Assembly: GCF_049243985.1 (NCBI RefSeq)
Contig: NC_135373.1
Coordinates: 98,141,213-98,205,212, forward strand
Direction of reading: 5' to 3'
Source of the DNA: Paroedura picta
Taxonomy: Eukaryota; Chordata; Lepidosauria; Squamata; Gekkonidae
Length of the DNA stretch: 64,000 bases
The notes under the pieces were generated by a model, which had not been told where the DNA came from, did no database searches, and saw only the letters and a list, made by a program, of their open reading frames with translations. A program made the translations under genes and the position numbers. The stretch's first letter is position 1. Each line of letters begins with the position of its first letter. Positions 12,730 through 22,200 of the stretch are shown piece by piece.

Positions 12730-13190
12730 AGTTTCCTCTACCCGGGACAGGAGGGATTTTGATTCAATAACACAGCAGCTTCAGAGACCGTCTCTCAAAA
12801 GAGCACTACGCTCTGCCACTGCTGGCCGCAAAGAAGCGAGTTGGTCCTCAACAAGGACCAAAGCTTTCTCTGTCCTGGCCCTCACCTGGTGGAACGAGCT
12901 CTCTGAAGAGATCAGGGAGATCAGGGCCCTGCCTGAATTTCCACAATTCTGCAGGGCCTGCAGAAGGGAGCTCCTCCACCAGGCATTTGCTTGAGTCTGA
13001 CTGACCAAACAACATCAACTGCCCCCCCCCAGACACCCCATCCATGACTTGAACAGCCTGACCTCCCTGGGGTTTTGTCTAAGTTGTCATTCTTATTGTT
13101 AACTAAAGCCATTGAAATTCTGTAAATTTAGAACCACTGTTGGATTATTCTTTAGATATAAGGCCCATTTATAACTGCCCAGTTCATCTG
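12730..13190 (+). mobile_element. L2-like LINE, ORF C-terminus and 3' UTR
   Basis: In plus-strand frames one reads RAF-like, WWNELSEEIREI and ALPEFPQFCRACRRELL, the conserved C-terminal tail of L2/CR1-group ORF2 (human-readable pattern W-N-L-P-E-I ... F). Frame changes are present. The 3' UTR runs to about 13190, where composition changes abruptly. Confidence 0.6.
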
Positions 13191-14170
13191 CTTGGGCAGA
13201 GGCGGCCAGCAGCAGGACGCAAGGGAGGCCGAGGCCGAGGGTGCTCCCCGGTGCTAGGGAAGGGTGGTGGAAGTGTGCCGGGTGGCAGCGGCTCCGGTCG
13301 GTGGCAGGCAGTGGTGTGGGTAGGGCTGGGGGGCAGCGGGGGCGTGGGGGGACAAGGTGAACCATGCATGGTATTCAGCGCATACGTGATTTAGCGTAGT
13401 CGCGGTGGCAGGGGGTGGGGTGAGCGTGGCCAATGTAAACGACGCATGCTCTGAAGTCCACACATGTGTGGCTTAGTTGAGTGTCGTCGCGGAAGCCGTG
13501 CAAGTAGCGCGGCCTGTCTGCGGCGGTGGTAGGCCGCGGAGTGGCCGGGGGGGAAACAGGTCGACGTGCGGAAGGGTAAGTAGGGGCGCGAGGAAGGGTG
13601 GGTGGGTGAGTGGCTGGGCAAAGGTTCGGTTCAGGCTGGTTGGGGGGGAGCACAGTGGCATGGTTGGGGTTTGGTTGGGGGGTGGTTGGCCGGTGAAATG
13701 GGTGTGTCACGTGGCATGGGGCGTCGTCGGTTGGGGGTGGTGGGTAAGGAGCAGCGGAGAGGGAGATTTTGGGAAGGTCCCGGGGGTAGGAAGGTTTGGG
13801 GTAGGTGGGTGGGTTGGAGGTGGTTTGCGGCCGCCATCGCTTTACCTGGGTGGGTCCGGGGAGAGGTCGGCTGTGGAGGGGCGCAAGGTGCCCCTTCCCA
13901 GGCGGCGGGTCCAGTGGCTGTCGGGTCCAGGAGTCCAGCGCTCCTGGCATGGTCGTGGGAAGGCGTGGTGGGAGGTGGGGGATTCCTTCCCACCCTCCCC
14001 GGGCAAGTTGGGAGGCTGTGCGGCTGGAAAGGAGCAGGGCCGCCACGTCCTTTCCCCGCAGCGAGGCACAGAGTCTAGGATGGGGGAAGCAGGCCCTTGG
14101 TCCCCAAGTGAGTGACATTCAGATGGGCAAATCCGGGTTTTTATCACAGACGGCGCCCGACCCTTTTTCC
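13190..14170. other. GC-rich, G-rich block of unknown nature
   Basis: About 980 bases that are strongly G-rich on the plus strand, with many CpG. 13318-13351 has five runs of three or more G with short spacers, a canonical G-quadruplex pattern; further G runs lie at 13640-13690 and 13725-13750. Long ORFs are open on both strands (13477-14115 plus, 13375-14118 minus), as expected from composition, and neither resembles a protein. It could be a CpG island of an unseen gene, the 5' region of a retroelement, or a captured fragment. Confidence 0.5.
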
Positions 14171-14345
14171 TCCCAACTTGCCCGTAGCGCTTTATTTAAT
14201 ACCGCTCCGCAGGAGCAGTTACAGATGTTATTATATGTGTTATATGCTTAGACTGTTCTATGTATTACCCCTGTAATATTTTATGTGAACTGTTGAGCTG
14301 TATGGCTGGGTGGTATAAAAAATCTAATAGATATATAAATAAATA
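14170..14345 (+). mobile_element. LINE 3' tail (L2-like)
   Basis: tgtgaactgttgagctgtat followed by ggtataaaaaatctaatag and (AATA)n resembles the family tail (gtgaaccgccctgagc ... ggtatataaat) seen at 16740 and 58135. It may belong with 12730-13190 across the GC-rich block. Confidence 0.5.
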
Positions 14346-14499
14346 ATAAAACACAACAAACTAATGGAAAAAAGACTCAAACAGCAAAGAACAAACAACA
14401 GTTAACTATTTACATTCCCACCAACCCCCACTCATTGCTCCTCCATCCTCCTCAGGGCCTCCTGGAGTTTTTCCAGTCTCAGGATTAGATGCTCTAACT

Positions 14500-14880
14500 C
14501 CTGCCATGATTTGCATTTGACCTGTGTGACTCCATCTTGGAATAATGTGTGCTGTTTTAGGAACCTTTGTATAACCCTGAGCTGTCTGCTTTGCTTTGAT
14601 TTAGTCTCTGCACATATTTCTGTTAGGCTGTGTTTTATATAGGAGAGGAACTGTCTAACACCCAAGGCCACGATGGCCTCACTATCGTTTGGAATGGCGC
14701 CTGGGCTGGCACCTGTGGGAAGGGGGCTCCTACTCCCTGGAAACTGTGTAACTTTGGGCGGGAAAGGGAAAGAGTAAAAGTGCATGTTTGACATGTATTG
14801 AACAGAATCGACTATGATCGTTGAGGTGTGTTGAACTGCTATCAATAAAGCTTTCTATTAATCCAGATGCAAGTTGTTAG
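14500..14880 (+). mobile_element. LTR-like fossil, probable solo LTR
   Basis: tgtgactccatcttgg near the left, a TATA-like/regulatory mid part and CAATAAAGCTTTCTATTAATCC on the right are laid out like a retroviral-type LTR (U3-R-U5). No internal retroviral genes adjoin it. Neither the exact ends nor a target duplication could be fixed. Sequence on either side reads as short coiled-coil-like peptides on the minus strand, of unknown meaning. Confidence 0.4.
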
Positions 14881-14889
14881 TCTGTCTGC

Positions 14890-17800
14890 CCTTGACATCC
14901 AGTTTGGAGGACAGGTCATGCTGTTGCCTGTCTATCCTGCTGTGCTGCTGCTCCAGGGAAGTAACCCTGTCATTCAGCCTGCAGACTGTGAAGGGAAAAA
15001 GAGGCTACAAACAACCACTGAGCTGCATATCATTATTGCCCCCCCATTGAACCCACATGAAAAACGGGTGAGCTGTTAGTGCGACTTTCACAGGACCATA
15101 AAGCAGGGTTTTAAAGGGAGTCCCTTTAAATTGCCCCTTTCTGCTCTCTTCACAAATCACATCAAATCACTCGTATAATTTCACAGACATTCACAACAGT
15201 GAACCCATCACAAATTTCTGTTTAATGTTTCAGTTTATGCCTGCTCCTAGCGATAGGTAAATTAGTATTGGGGGGGTGTCTTTTGTCATTTGCTTATTTT
15301 GTTATTTCTTTTCTGCTTCTGTAAAAATACGCCATTTCTATAAAAATAAGCAGTTATGTATATAAATTTATAACAATTTTTCTCTCTCTGTAAGCCCATT
15401 CCCATCCCATCTGCAATGGCTGGGTGAGTTATGCAACCTTCTTTCATTTGCCAACAAATAATTATTGTCTGGGCATCCATGAGACAAATCTTATTAGTGA
15501 GCAGTGTCCTCTTTTTGTCACTTGCAAATTCTGATAACCCTAGGCTGGAGTAAGGTTACCTGCTGTGTTCAAGATATGCTTGACTATGTTTTAACAAAGT
15601 CACAGCTAATAAAGTAACAAAAGAAAAACAATGCAGTTAATACGGCTATGTGATGCTTGACAAAATGAAACACTGGACAAAGTCATAATGGAAGAGTGCA
15701 TAAAAGTATTACAGCCATGCACAGTAGAGCAGAACTCATACAGCTGAAGAAAATGGGGTAAAAAGTGAGACCTTGGCTGGCAAAACAGGGCAGGTGCCCT
15801 CCAGAAATCCCACTCCTTGTAGTTTTAAAGGAGTATTTATGTAGGGGGGGAGGGACACCCTCATAGCATAGCTAAACCAAAGAAAGTACCTTGTGCTCCC
15901 TGAGCCACAATCTTAAATTTAGCAAAGCTTGAGGCTCTTTGTTGTTATCCACATAACTCTTTTGGGGTATGGGGAAGGTAAAGCAGCTTAATCCTAACCT
16001 CTTTCATGCCTTGAATAAATCTTTTTTGGTCTTAAGTGTGCTGTTGGACTCAATTTTTGTTTTTCTCCCCCTTCACTGTTTACAGCTTGGCAATGCTGAT
16101 GATTGGAGCTTTGGAACCCAAGCCTTGATGGTGAATGTGAGGGGAAGATAACAGCTTATACTCTTATAGCCTACCCCCAATAATCCCAACAGGAACCACA
16201 CAGGCAATTACACTTAAACTGAAAAGTATCCATCCTTCTTCACAGGCAGAGTGGTGACTGTGCAAGTCTCATATAGACCGTTTACGCACTGGAGGTTTCA
16301 TACCAGGCTGCAGGCTGGAGTTTTAGCTGTGGCAGTTTGCTCCACCTTTTCCTGCACCCACATGGGGGAACATTTGGCCCTGTGCACCTCATCCATCCCC
16401 AATTTGTGCTCCTGCACGGAAGCTGGGGCAGTGAAGTTCCCAGTGCATAAACGGTCATACTGAGGTTAGCTTACCCTCTTTCAAGAAGCTTGGAGTGGTC
16501 TGCATGGATCTGCCTCATCCTGTCTTCAAAACAGGCTGAGACATGGATAGACTAAAGCTATCCAATGAGCTTCACGGAAATGTAGGGATTTGAACCCAGA
16601 TTTCTCAGGTCCTAATCTAATACCAATAAACTGCATGGACTTGTCCTTACTTTGTCTTCTTTTAGACGTTCCCTTCCCTTTTTACAGTCAATGAGGAAAC
16701 TAAATTTAGCATATCTAAGTTATCTATATTGTTTCTGCTTTATGTGAACCGCCCTGAGCCTTCGGGGTAGGCAGTATATTAATGAATTAATTGGAGGACT
16801 CACTCTGCCAACTCTGCAAAAACCTTCCTCTTCTTGGCAACTAGCCCTCTTGTATGGCTTTCATGATTTAACCTGGCATGCAAGCAATGCATACACTGAT
16901 ACTTTGCATTGATTGTAGCACAGGGCAAACAAGATGCTGAACCCAAGCAACTACACAGGGAAGTGCTTAGAGTCTCCACAGCCTCGTGTTTAAATCACGT
17001 ATCATAGGACCCCTGTTCTTGCTATGGTTAGACATCTGTTTGAATGAACTGTCCAGTTCTGAGCACTATACCATGGGACTCCTCCAAGGACCATATGATT
17101 CCTCTAGTGCCCTGTTCTTCAACTTCTCAGACACTGCCTTCTGCACTATGACCATGGCTTCCTTGGAAGAGGTTTCAGAGGCTCCTTCACTAGATCCCCT
17201 GTTGCAATATAGTGGTTGGTATGACTGGGGTTACTAAAAAAACAAAAGGATCTATACCTTTGTAAAGGTTTGGGAATGAACTGAAGTTGTTCAGCACGTT
17301 GAAGGGGAAATCATTCTTTCCACTCTTTCATTGCACACATCCCAAACAGGGCATCGTATCTGTGCTGGGTTTTAAGGGAGTTGAGATGCAAGAGCTGTAT
17401 TTATCATGATTCATGCCAGCTTGATTTGATATGATGCAAGTGAGCTCTTTTTGCTCAACTATTGGGTACAGTTCCTGCCAGGTCTTAATTTACTGCACGA
17501 TTCTTTCTGCTGAGGTTTGCGTTCCACTTTGGTTAGGGTGATACAGTGAGATAGACATTAAAGGGAGGGAAAGACCACACCTATTGAATCACATCCCTGG
17601 AAGAAGGCAGCCTGGGAAGAAGTGAGGCAATACCTCTACTACAAAGAGATATCCAGAGATTATTCAGTCCAGTAATTTCACCTGTGTCACTTTGTCATCA
17701 TTAGTGGTTCATTTTGTTAGTTCATTTCGTCCACTAGTATGTCAGTTGTACATCATTTGCTTGCACACAGAATTTGTCCCAGCCTGTTTACGGTTCTGAT

Positions 17801-18240
17801 TTACTCATGGGTCCAAGAATTCCTTGTTTTATCTCTCTGCACTGGCTGCTTGCTGATAACTGATGAAGTGTTCAGGCACACAAAAGCTTATAATGTTGCC
17901 ACTTAACTAGATGCCGATTCTAAGCATCATGTTCCTTCATAAGATTATTATGCTCCAAGATGCAATTAGGATTAGACTCGATAGTCCTTTAGTCACAGGG
18001 CCAATGGAAGAAAATTTTGTTTTAAATTATACTATACATGTAGGCAAATGAGATAAGCAATGAGATTTAGCCCAAGATTTTTTGTTGTGAGTGGGAATTA
18101 AACTGTTCTTGCACAGGCAGGTACTCCATTCTAGATTCCAGATATACCACTCCATAAAATTCAGAGATTTTTTTTAACCTTCATTTTATAGTAAAGCATC
18201 GTTGGGTTTAAAACAACGTACGAGAAAAGGGTTTAATTTG
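14890..18240. other. Intergenic region upstream of NDUFA6
   Basis: No exon recognised; in particular nothing like CYP2D, which neighbours NDUFA6 in mammals. Repeat pieces: 15990-16045 and 17860-17945 (pieces of the repeat at 34440-34625), 16276-16456 (MITE), 16540-16640 (minus tRNA-derived SINE remnant) and 16738-16795 (LINE tail). A small perfect palindrome TTTAAAGGGAGTCCCTTTAAA-like word is at 15110-15130. Confidence 0.45.
16276..16456. mobile_element. Small inverted-repeat element (MITE), copy A
   Basis: 181 bp with ends GACCGTTTACGCACTGG and CCAGTGCATAAACGGTC, inverted repeats of about 17 bp. The same element occurs at 36202-36383. There is no coding capacity. The flanks (TA-rich) do not settle the superfamily. 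Confidence 0.7.
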
Positions 18241-18440
18241 CAAATATGCGTGACATATACGGATAAAACCAGGGTTGCCAACGTCCAGGTGTGGTCTTGA
18301 AATCTCCCAACACGCGTGAAATCGGTCTCGTGGAGAAAACGGAGGCTTTGGACAACACCCCCTAAGGTCACTCCCTCTCCCCAAATTCTACGCTCTCCAG
18401 GCTCCATCCCCCAAACCTCCAGGAATTGCCCAGCCCGGAG
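18240..18440. repeat. Remnant of interspersed element (gggttgccaa family)
   Basis: agggttgccaacgtccaggt, then tctccaggctccatcccccaaacctccagg, are parts of an element also seen at 28040-28260 and 56185-56395 (tggagatttgggggtggagcctgg). Probably an old DNA transposon; it abuts the NDUFA6 promoter. Confidence 0.45.
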
Positions 18441-19260
18441 TCCGCAACCGCTAAACCTGCGCGGCCCCTTAGCCTTAGCGAAAGGCTCAGACCAGACGCT
18501 AGAGCCGATTCGCAGCCTAGATGCAACGGACGGCGGGCGCGCGACTGGCCCCCACTGCAGATTGCCGTGACTCTCCCGGCTTTAAGCCGCCCTCGAGCAG
18601 CGCGTCCTCAAGTCACCTCGTCAAGGAGAACCGCCGCGTCTGCCCGCATCTTCGACCAAGGCTCAATCGTGGGCTCGCCACTAATGAATGGCATTGCAAC
18701 AACCAATACGAGACGAACAATCCTCAGAAATCCCGCCCAGCCCACATGGACAGCAACGGAAGTGCTAGGGAGCAGGGGGAGCAAAATGGCCGGCGCCGGG
18801 AAAGTGGCCGCCGCCGTCACTGGGACAGCGGTAAAGCCGATCTTCAGCCGGGACCTGGCCGAGGCTAAGCGGCGAGTGCGAGAACTGTACCGCGCTTGGT
18901 ACCGAGAAATCCCAAATACAGGTAGAGGGGGCGCGAATAGGGCTGCGACCTCCGCGGCAAGGTCGCTTAAAGGGGCGGTGCCGCTGCTTTGGGGTCCGCC
19001 CGCGCCTGGTTGCGTCGGAAGGAAGCATCGCCCGCCGGCTTTGCGCTTCCGTTTCCCTTCAGTTCGCCGACCTTGGTCCCAAAGTTTGCTTTCCGCGCAG
19101 AAAGGGGGACAGGCACGCCTCTGGCTGAATTTCCGCTGCAGCTCGGCGCGCTTGCCGTGTTTCGAGGGCGGCAGCATAAGGGGGGGGGGGTGCTTTGTGG
19201 CCCTGGCGGCAAGCGTCCTTTCCGATTCTGGCAGGTATACGCCGTGGCAACCTACAGTGG
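18290..19260 (+). promoter_or_regulatory. NDUFA6: NDUFA6 CpG island promoter
   Basis: CpG-rich stretch spanning the NDUFA6 start, in contrast with the AT-rich flanks. It contains a CCAAT box at 18703-18707 and CGGAAGTG, an ETS/GABP (NRF-2) core, at 18757-18764, about 22 bases before the ATG. ETS sites close to the start are common in nuclear genes for oxidative phosphorylation. No TATA box is seen. The left edge overlaps an old repeat (18240-18430). Confidence 0.65.
18786..18921 (+). CDS. NDUFA6: NDUFA6 coding exon 1
   Basis: Encodes residues 1-45 plus the first base of codon 46, ending EIPNT. The donor is ACAG|GTAGAG. The ATG context (gcaaaATGG) is good. The frame stays open upstream to 18426, but that stretch has no homology to the family and includes repeat sequence, so the ATG at 18786 is preferred. 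Confidence 0.95.
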
Positions 19261-22200
19261 GTTGTCATACCCATCAGTAGAAAACGGAGTAGTAGCAGCG
19301 GATTGGAATTCAGGAATACAAGAGTGCGATGCTGCCTGTATGATATAAATTTAAAAGAGTATTGCGGTAGTTCTAAAAGATAAACGGGCCTTTCCTGGAA
19401 AAGGTTTTTTTGCTTGCGTCACTGGATGGCATAATAAACCTGGCAGACTTTTGTTTACTTTGTTTATAGCCCACGTGTCTCATTGAGACTCAAGGTGGAT
19501 TACAGTTAATAAAATGGATCAGGTAAATGAGCAAATAGAATTAGGATTGTAGAAATCTGAAACACGATATACTAAACAATGGTAAAATGGTATAACTTTG
19601 GTAAATGCAGTTTCGTAGGAGAAGGATAATTCGTACAGAGCAAACAGTACATAACTGCTCATAGTGGTTGAGCCCACAATTCTCTTCCCTTTATAAAAGC
19701 AACATTCTGAACCATTCCATTATAGTGTTAGGGGAGGGGCAGTATAAAACAGACATAATAAATATAGTTAAGAGTATAAAAAAATAATCAGTTCACGCCT
19801 AATAGTGGTGGATCCAGCATTAACCCCCCCCCCCAAGTAACAGGGAAAGGCCTGAGAATAGTTCTGCCTTACAGGCTCTGTGGAACTTAGGGAGGTCATT
19901 TCACCAGGATAGCACTAAAAAAAAAACAAAAAACACTCTCCCTGTTGAATACCAAGTGTATGACCAAGGGTTGGGCACCCCCAGTAGGTGGCAAGATAAC
20001 AGATGTAAGTATGAAGGTCCCTGACCGTTTAGGGCTTTAAAGGCCAAAATCCGCCCCTTAAATTTGACCCAGAAACCAATAGGCAGCAAATGGAAGGCTG
20101 TATATGGAAAGACCAAGATGTTCCAGTCAGAAGTCTAGCAGCTGCATTTTGGACTACCTGAAGTCTCCAAAGGCAGCCCTGTCTAGAGTTAATTGCAGTC
20201 ATCTATTCTGGAGGTCAAGGTTGACTCAGCCTTCCATCCTTCCGAGGTCGGTAAAATGAGTACCCAGCTTGCTGGGGGGTAAACGGTAATGACTGGGGAA
20301 GGCACTGGCAAACCACCCCGTATTGAGTCTGCCATGAAAACGCTAGAGGGCGTCACCCCAAGGGTCAGACATGACTCGGTGCTTGCACAGGGGATACCTT
20401 TACCTTTACCTTTATTCTGGAGGTGACCATAGTATGAATCACTGTGGATATATCTGACCAAGATAGATAGGGGGTCGGACATATATAGAAAAGAACCTTC
20501 TTTACAGTTGTTTGCCCAAATTGAGGTATCCAGCCAGACCCCCCAGGCTCTTCACAGTCCACTAATGAGAGCTGGACCCCATCCAAAGCTGGAATATGCA
20601 ATCCCCACAGGCCCAGTCTTATCCAGCCATATTTAGTCTTGGATGGATTAAATTTCAATCAGCTCTGCTTCAACCATCCAAACATGGTTTCAGACACTGG
20701 ATCCGATAAGAGGAGAACATTTTGAACATACATGATAAAATTACATTATAAAACATTTAAATCAAGCCCTTCCCAAAATGTATCATCAAAGTCAAAGTAC
20801 ATGCAAGACATACAAACAGCAATTAAAACATTGGTTAGGAAGGAGAAATCCTTCAGAAAATACCAAAGAAACAAAGTCTTCACCCTCTGTTAGATGGCAA
20901 CCAAAGGGGATAAATGCCTCCTTCTCCATAACCTTCCCCATAACCAATCACCATCTCACTCTCTGTCATTCCTCTCCTTGACCCTACAACTCAACCACAA
21001 CATATTCTTCTTCACATACTTTATTTTCTGACTCCGTATAGCAACCCTTCTCCATTCTGTAGTAGTTCTCCTTCAATTTCTTCCTCATCCTCTTCCCTTC
21101 CCATCAACCCTCAACTACCTATATGGAAATCCCATTTATTACCACCTACCTTTGTGTAGCTCTTTCCTTCCATCCTTCTCTCCTTCGGGCTCAAGATAAC
21201 CCTCCCTCCTCTCAACGCACACCCCTCATTCCTTTAGCTTTTCACCCTCACCTTTCTTATTCCAGTCCAGGAATGCCACAGGTAGGAGGGAGAAATGGCA
21301 ACACCATGACTTTGTCTCCATGTCCTGCTAGCACAGTCACTAGGTTCTTTTAGTTCTTAGGAACCAGTATCCTGTCTAGTGGAATGAACTCCCAAAAGGG
21401 ATCAAGGCCCTGATGAAACTTACTAAGTTCGGCAGGGCCTGCAAGATGGAGCTATTCTGCCAGGTTTATTGTTAAGGCCAGTGGTAGCACAGATAACGGG
21501 TTGGGCCTCCCTCCCCTCTTCCTTTCTTTCCCCTATCTATATTGTCTTCTACTGAATGATTAACAACTGACCAGATTGTAACATTATTGGGGCTAGATTG
21601 GACAATTTAACTTTGCTCCAAGATGGTCTTTCAGGAAGGGCAATATAAAAATCGTTATAGATAAACAAATAAAATATCAGTATCTTTAACAGCCTGGAAG
21701 CTAATTGCGATCCAGTATAGAGGAAGGCTGGAATGATACGGTCCTTACAACTTACTCAGTTCACCAGCTAGGCTGTAACATATTGAACCACAGTTGAGGT
21801 TCCCAAGCAAAGAGTACATTACAGTAATCTAATCTAAACATGCACCACAGTGGCCAGCTATTTTCTGTCTAGGAAAGGCCACAACTGGCTAAGAGCAGAA
21901 GCTGGTTAAAAGGCACTCCTGACCACAGCTTCTACCTGCTTATCCAGCAGCAGGCCTGGTTACAAGAGCATCTAGACTACAAATCCGTTCCTTCAAGGCG
22001 AGTTCAATCCCATCCAGAATAAGTGACACCTTAAATCCCAAATCAGACCATCAGAAGCAATTCTGTCATGTTGGAATTATGCTTCAGTTTATTAGCCTGC
22101 TTCTGCTCCAAAACTACTTCCAGGCACTGCTTCGGAGTTTCTATAGCCTCCCTGGGTTAAGCTTGAAGTGGTAGAGCTGAGTGTCATCTACATATTGGTG

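Noticed and set aside
13375-14118. Long ORFs on both strands (212 and 247 codons) in the GC-rich block.
   Set aside because: Composition-driven: low in A/T-rich stop codons on both strands, proline/arginine- or glycine-rich products, no domain or splice support.
14432-14845. 137-codon minus ORF with a coiled-coil-like end.
   Set aside because: It lies across an LTR-like fossil and has no known relative; not called as a gene.
18426-19280. 284-codon ORF spanning NDUFA6 exon 1.
   Set aside because: Only the part from 18786 to 18921 matches NDUFA6; upstream overlaps a repeat and downstream runs into intron 1 past a valid donor.
20365-20658. 97-codon minus ORF with [18 protein letters not shown].
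   Set aside because: It is L2-like LINE coding debris (LNPxKTE-type block) and partly crosses the SINE; not a separate gene.
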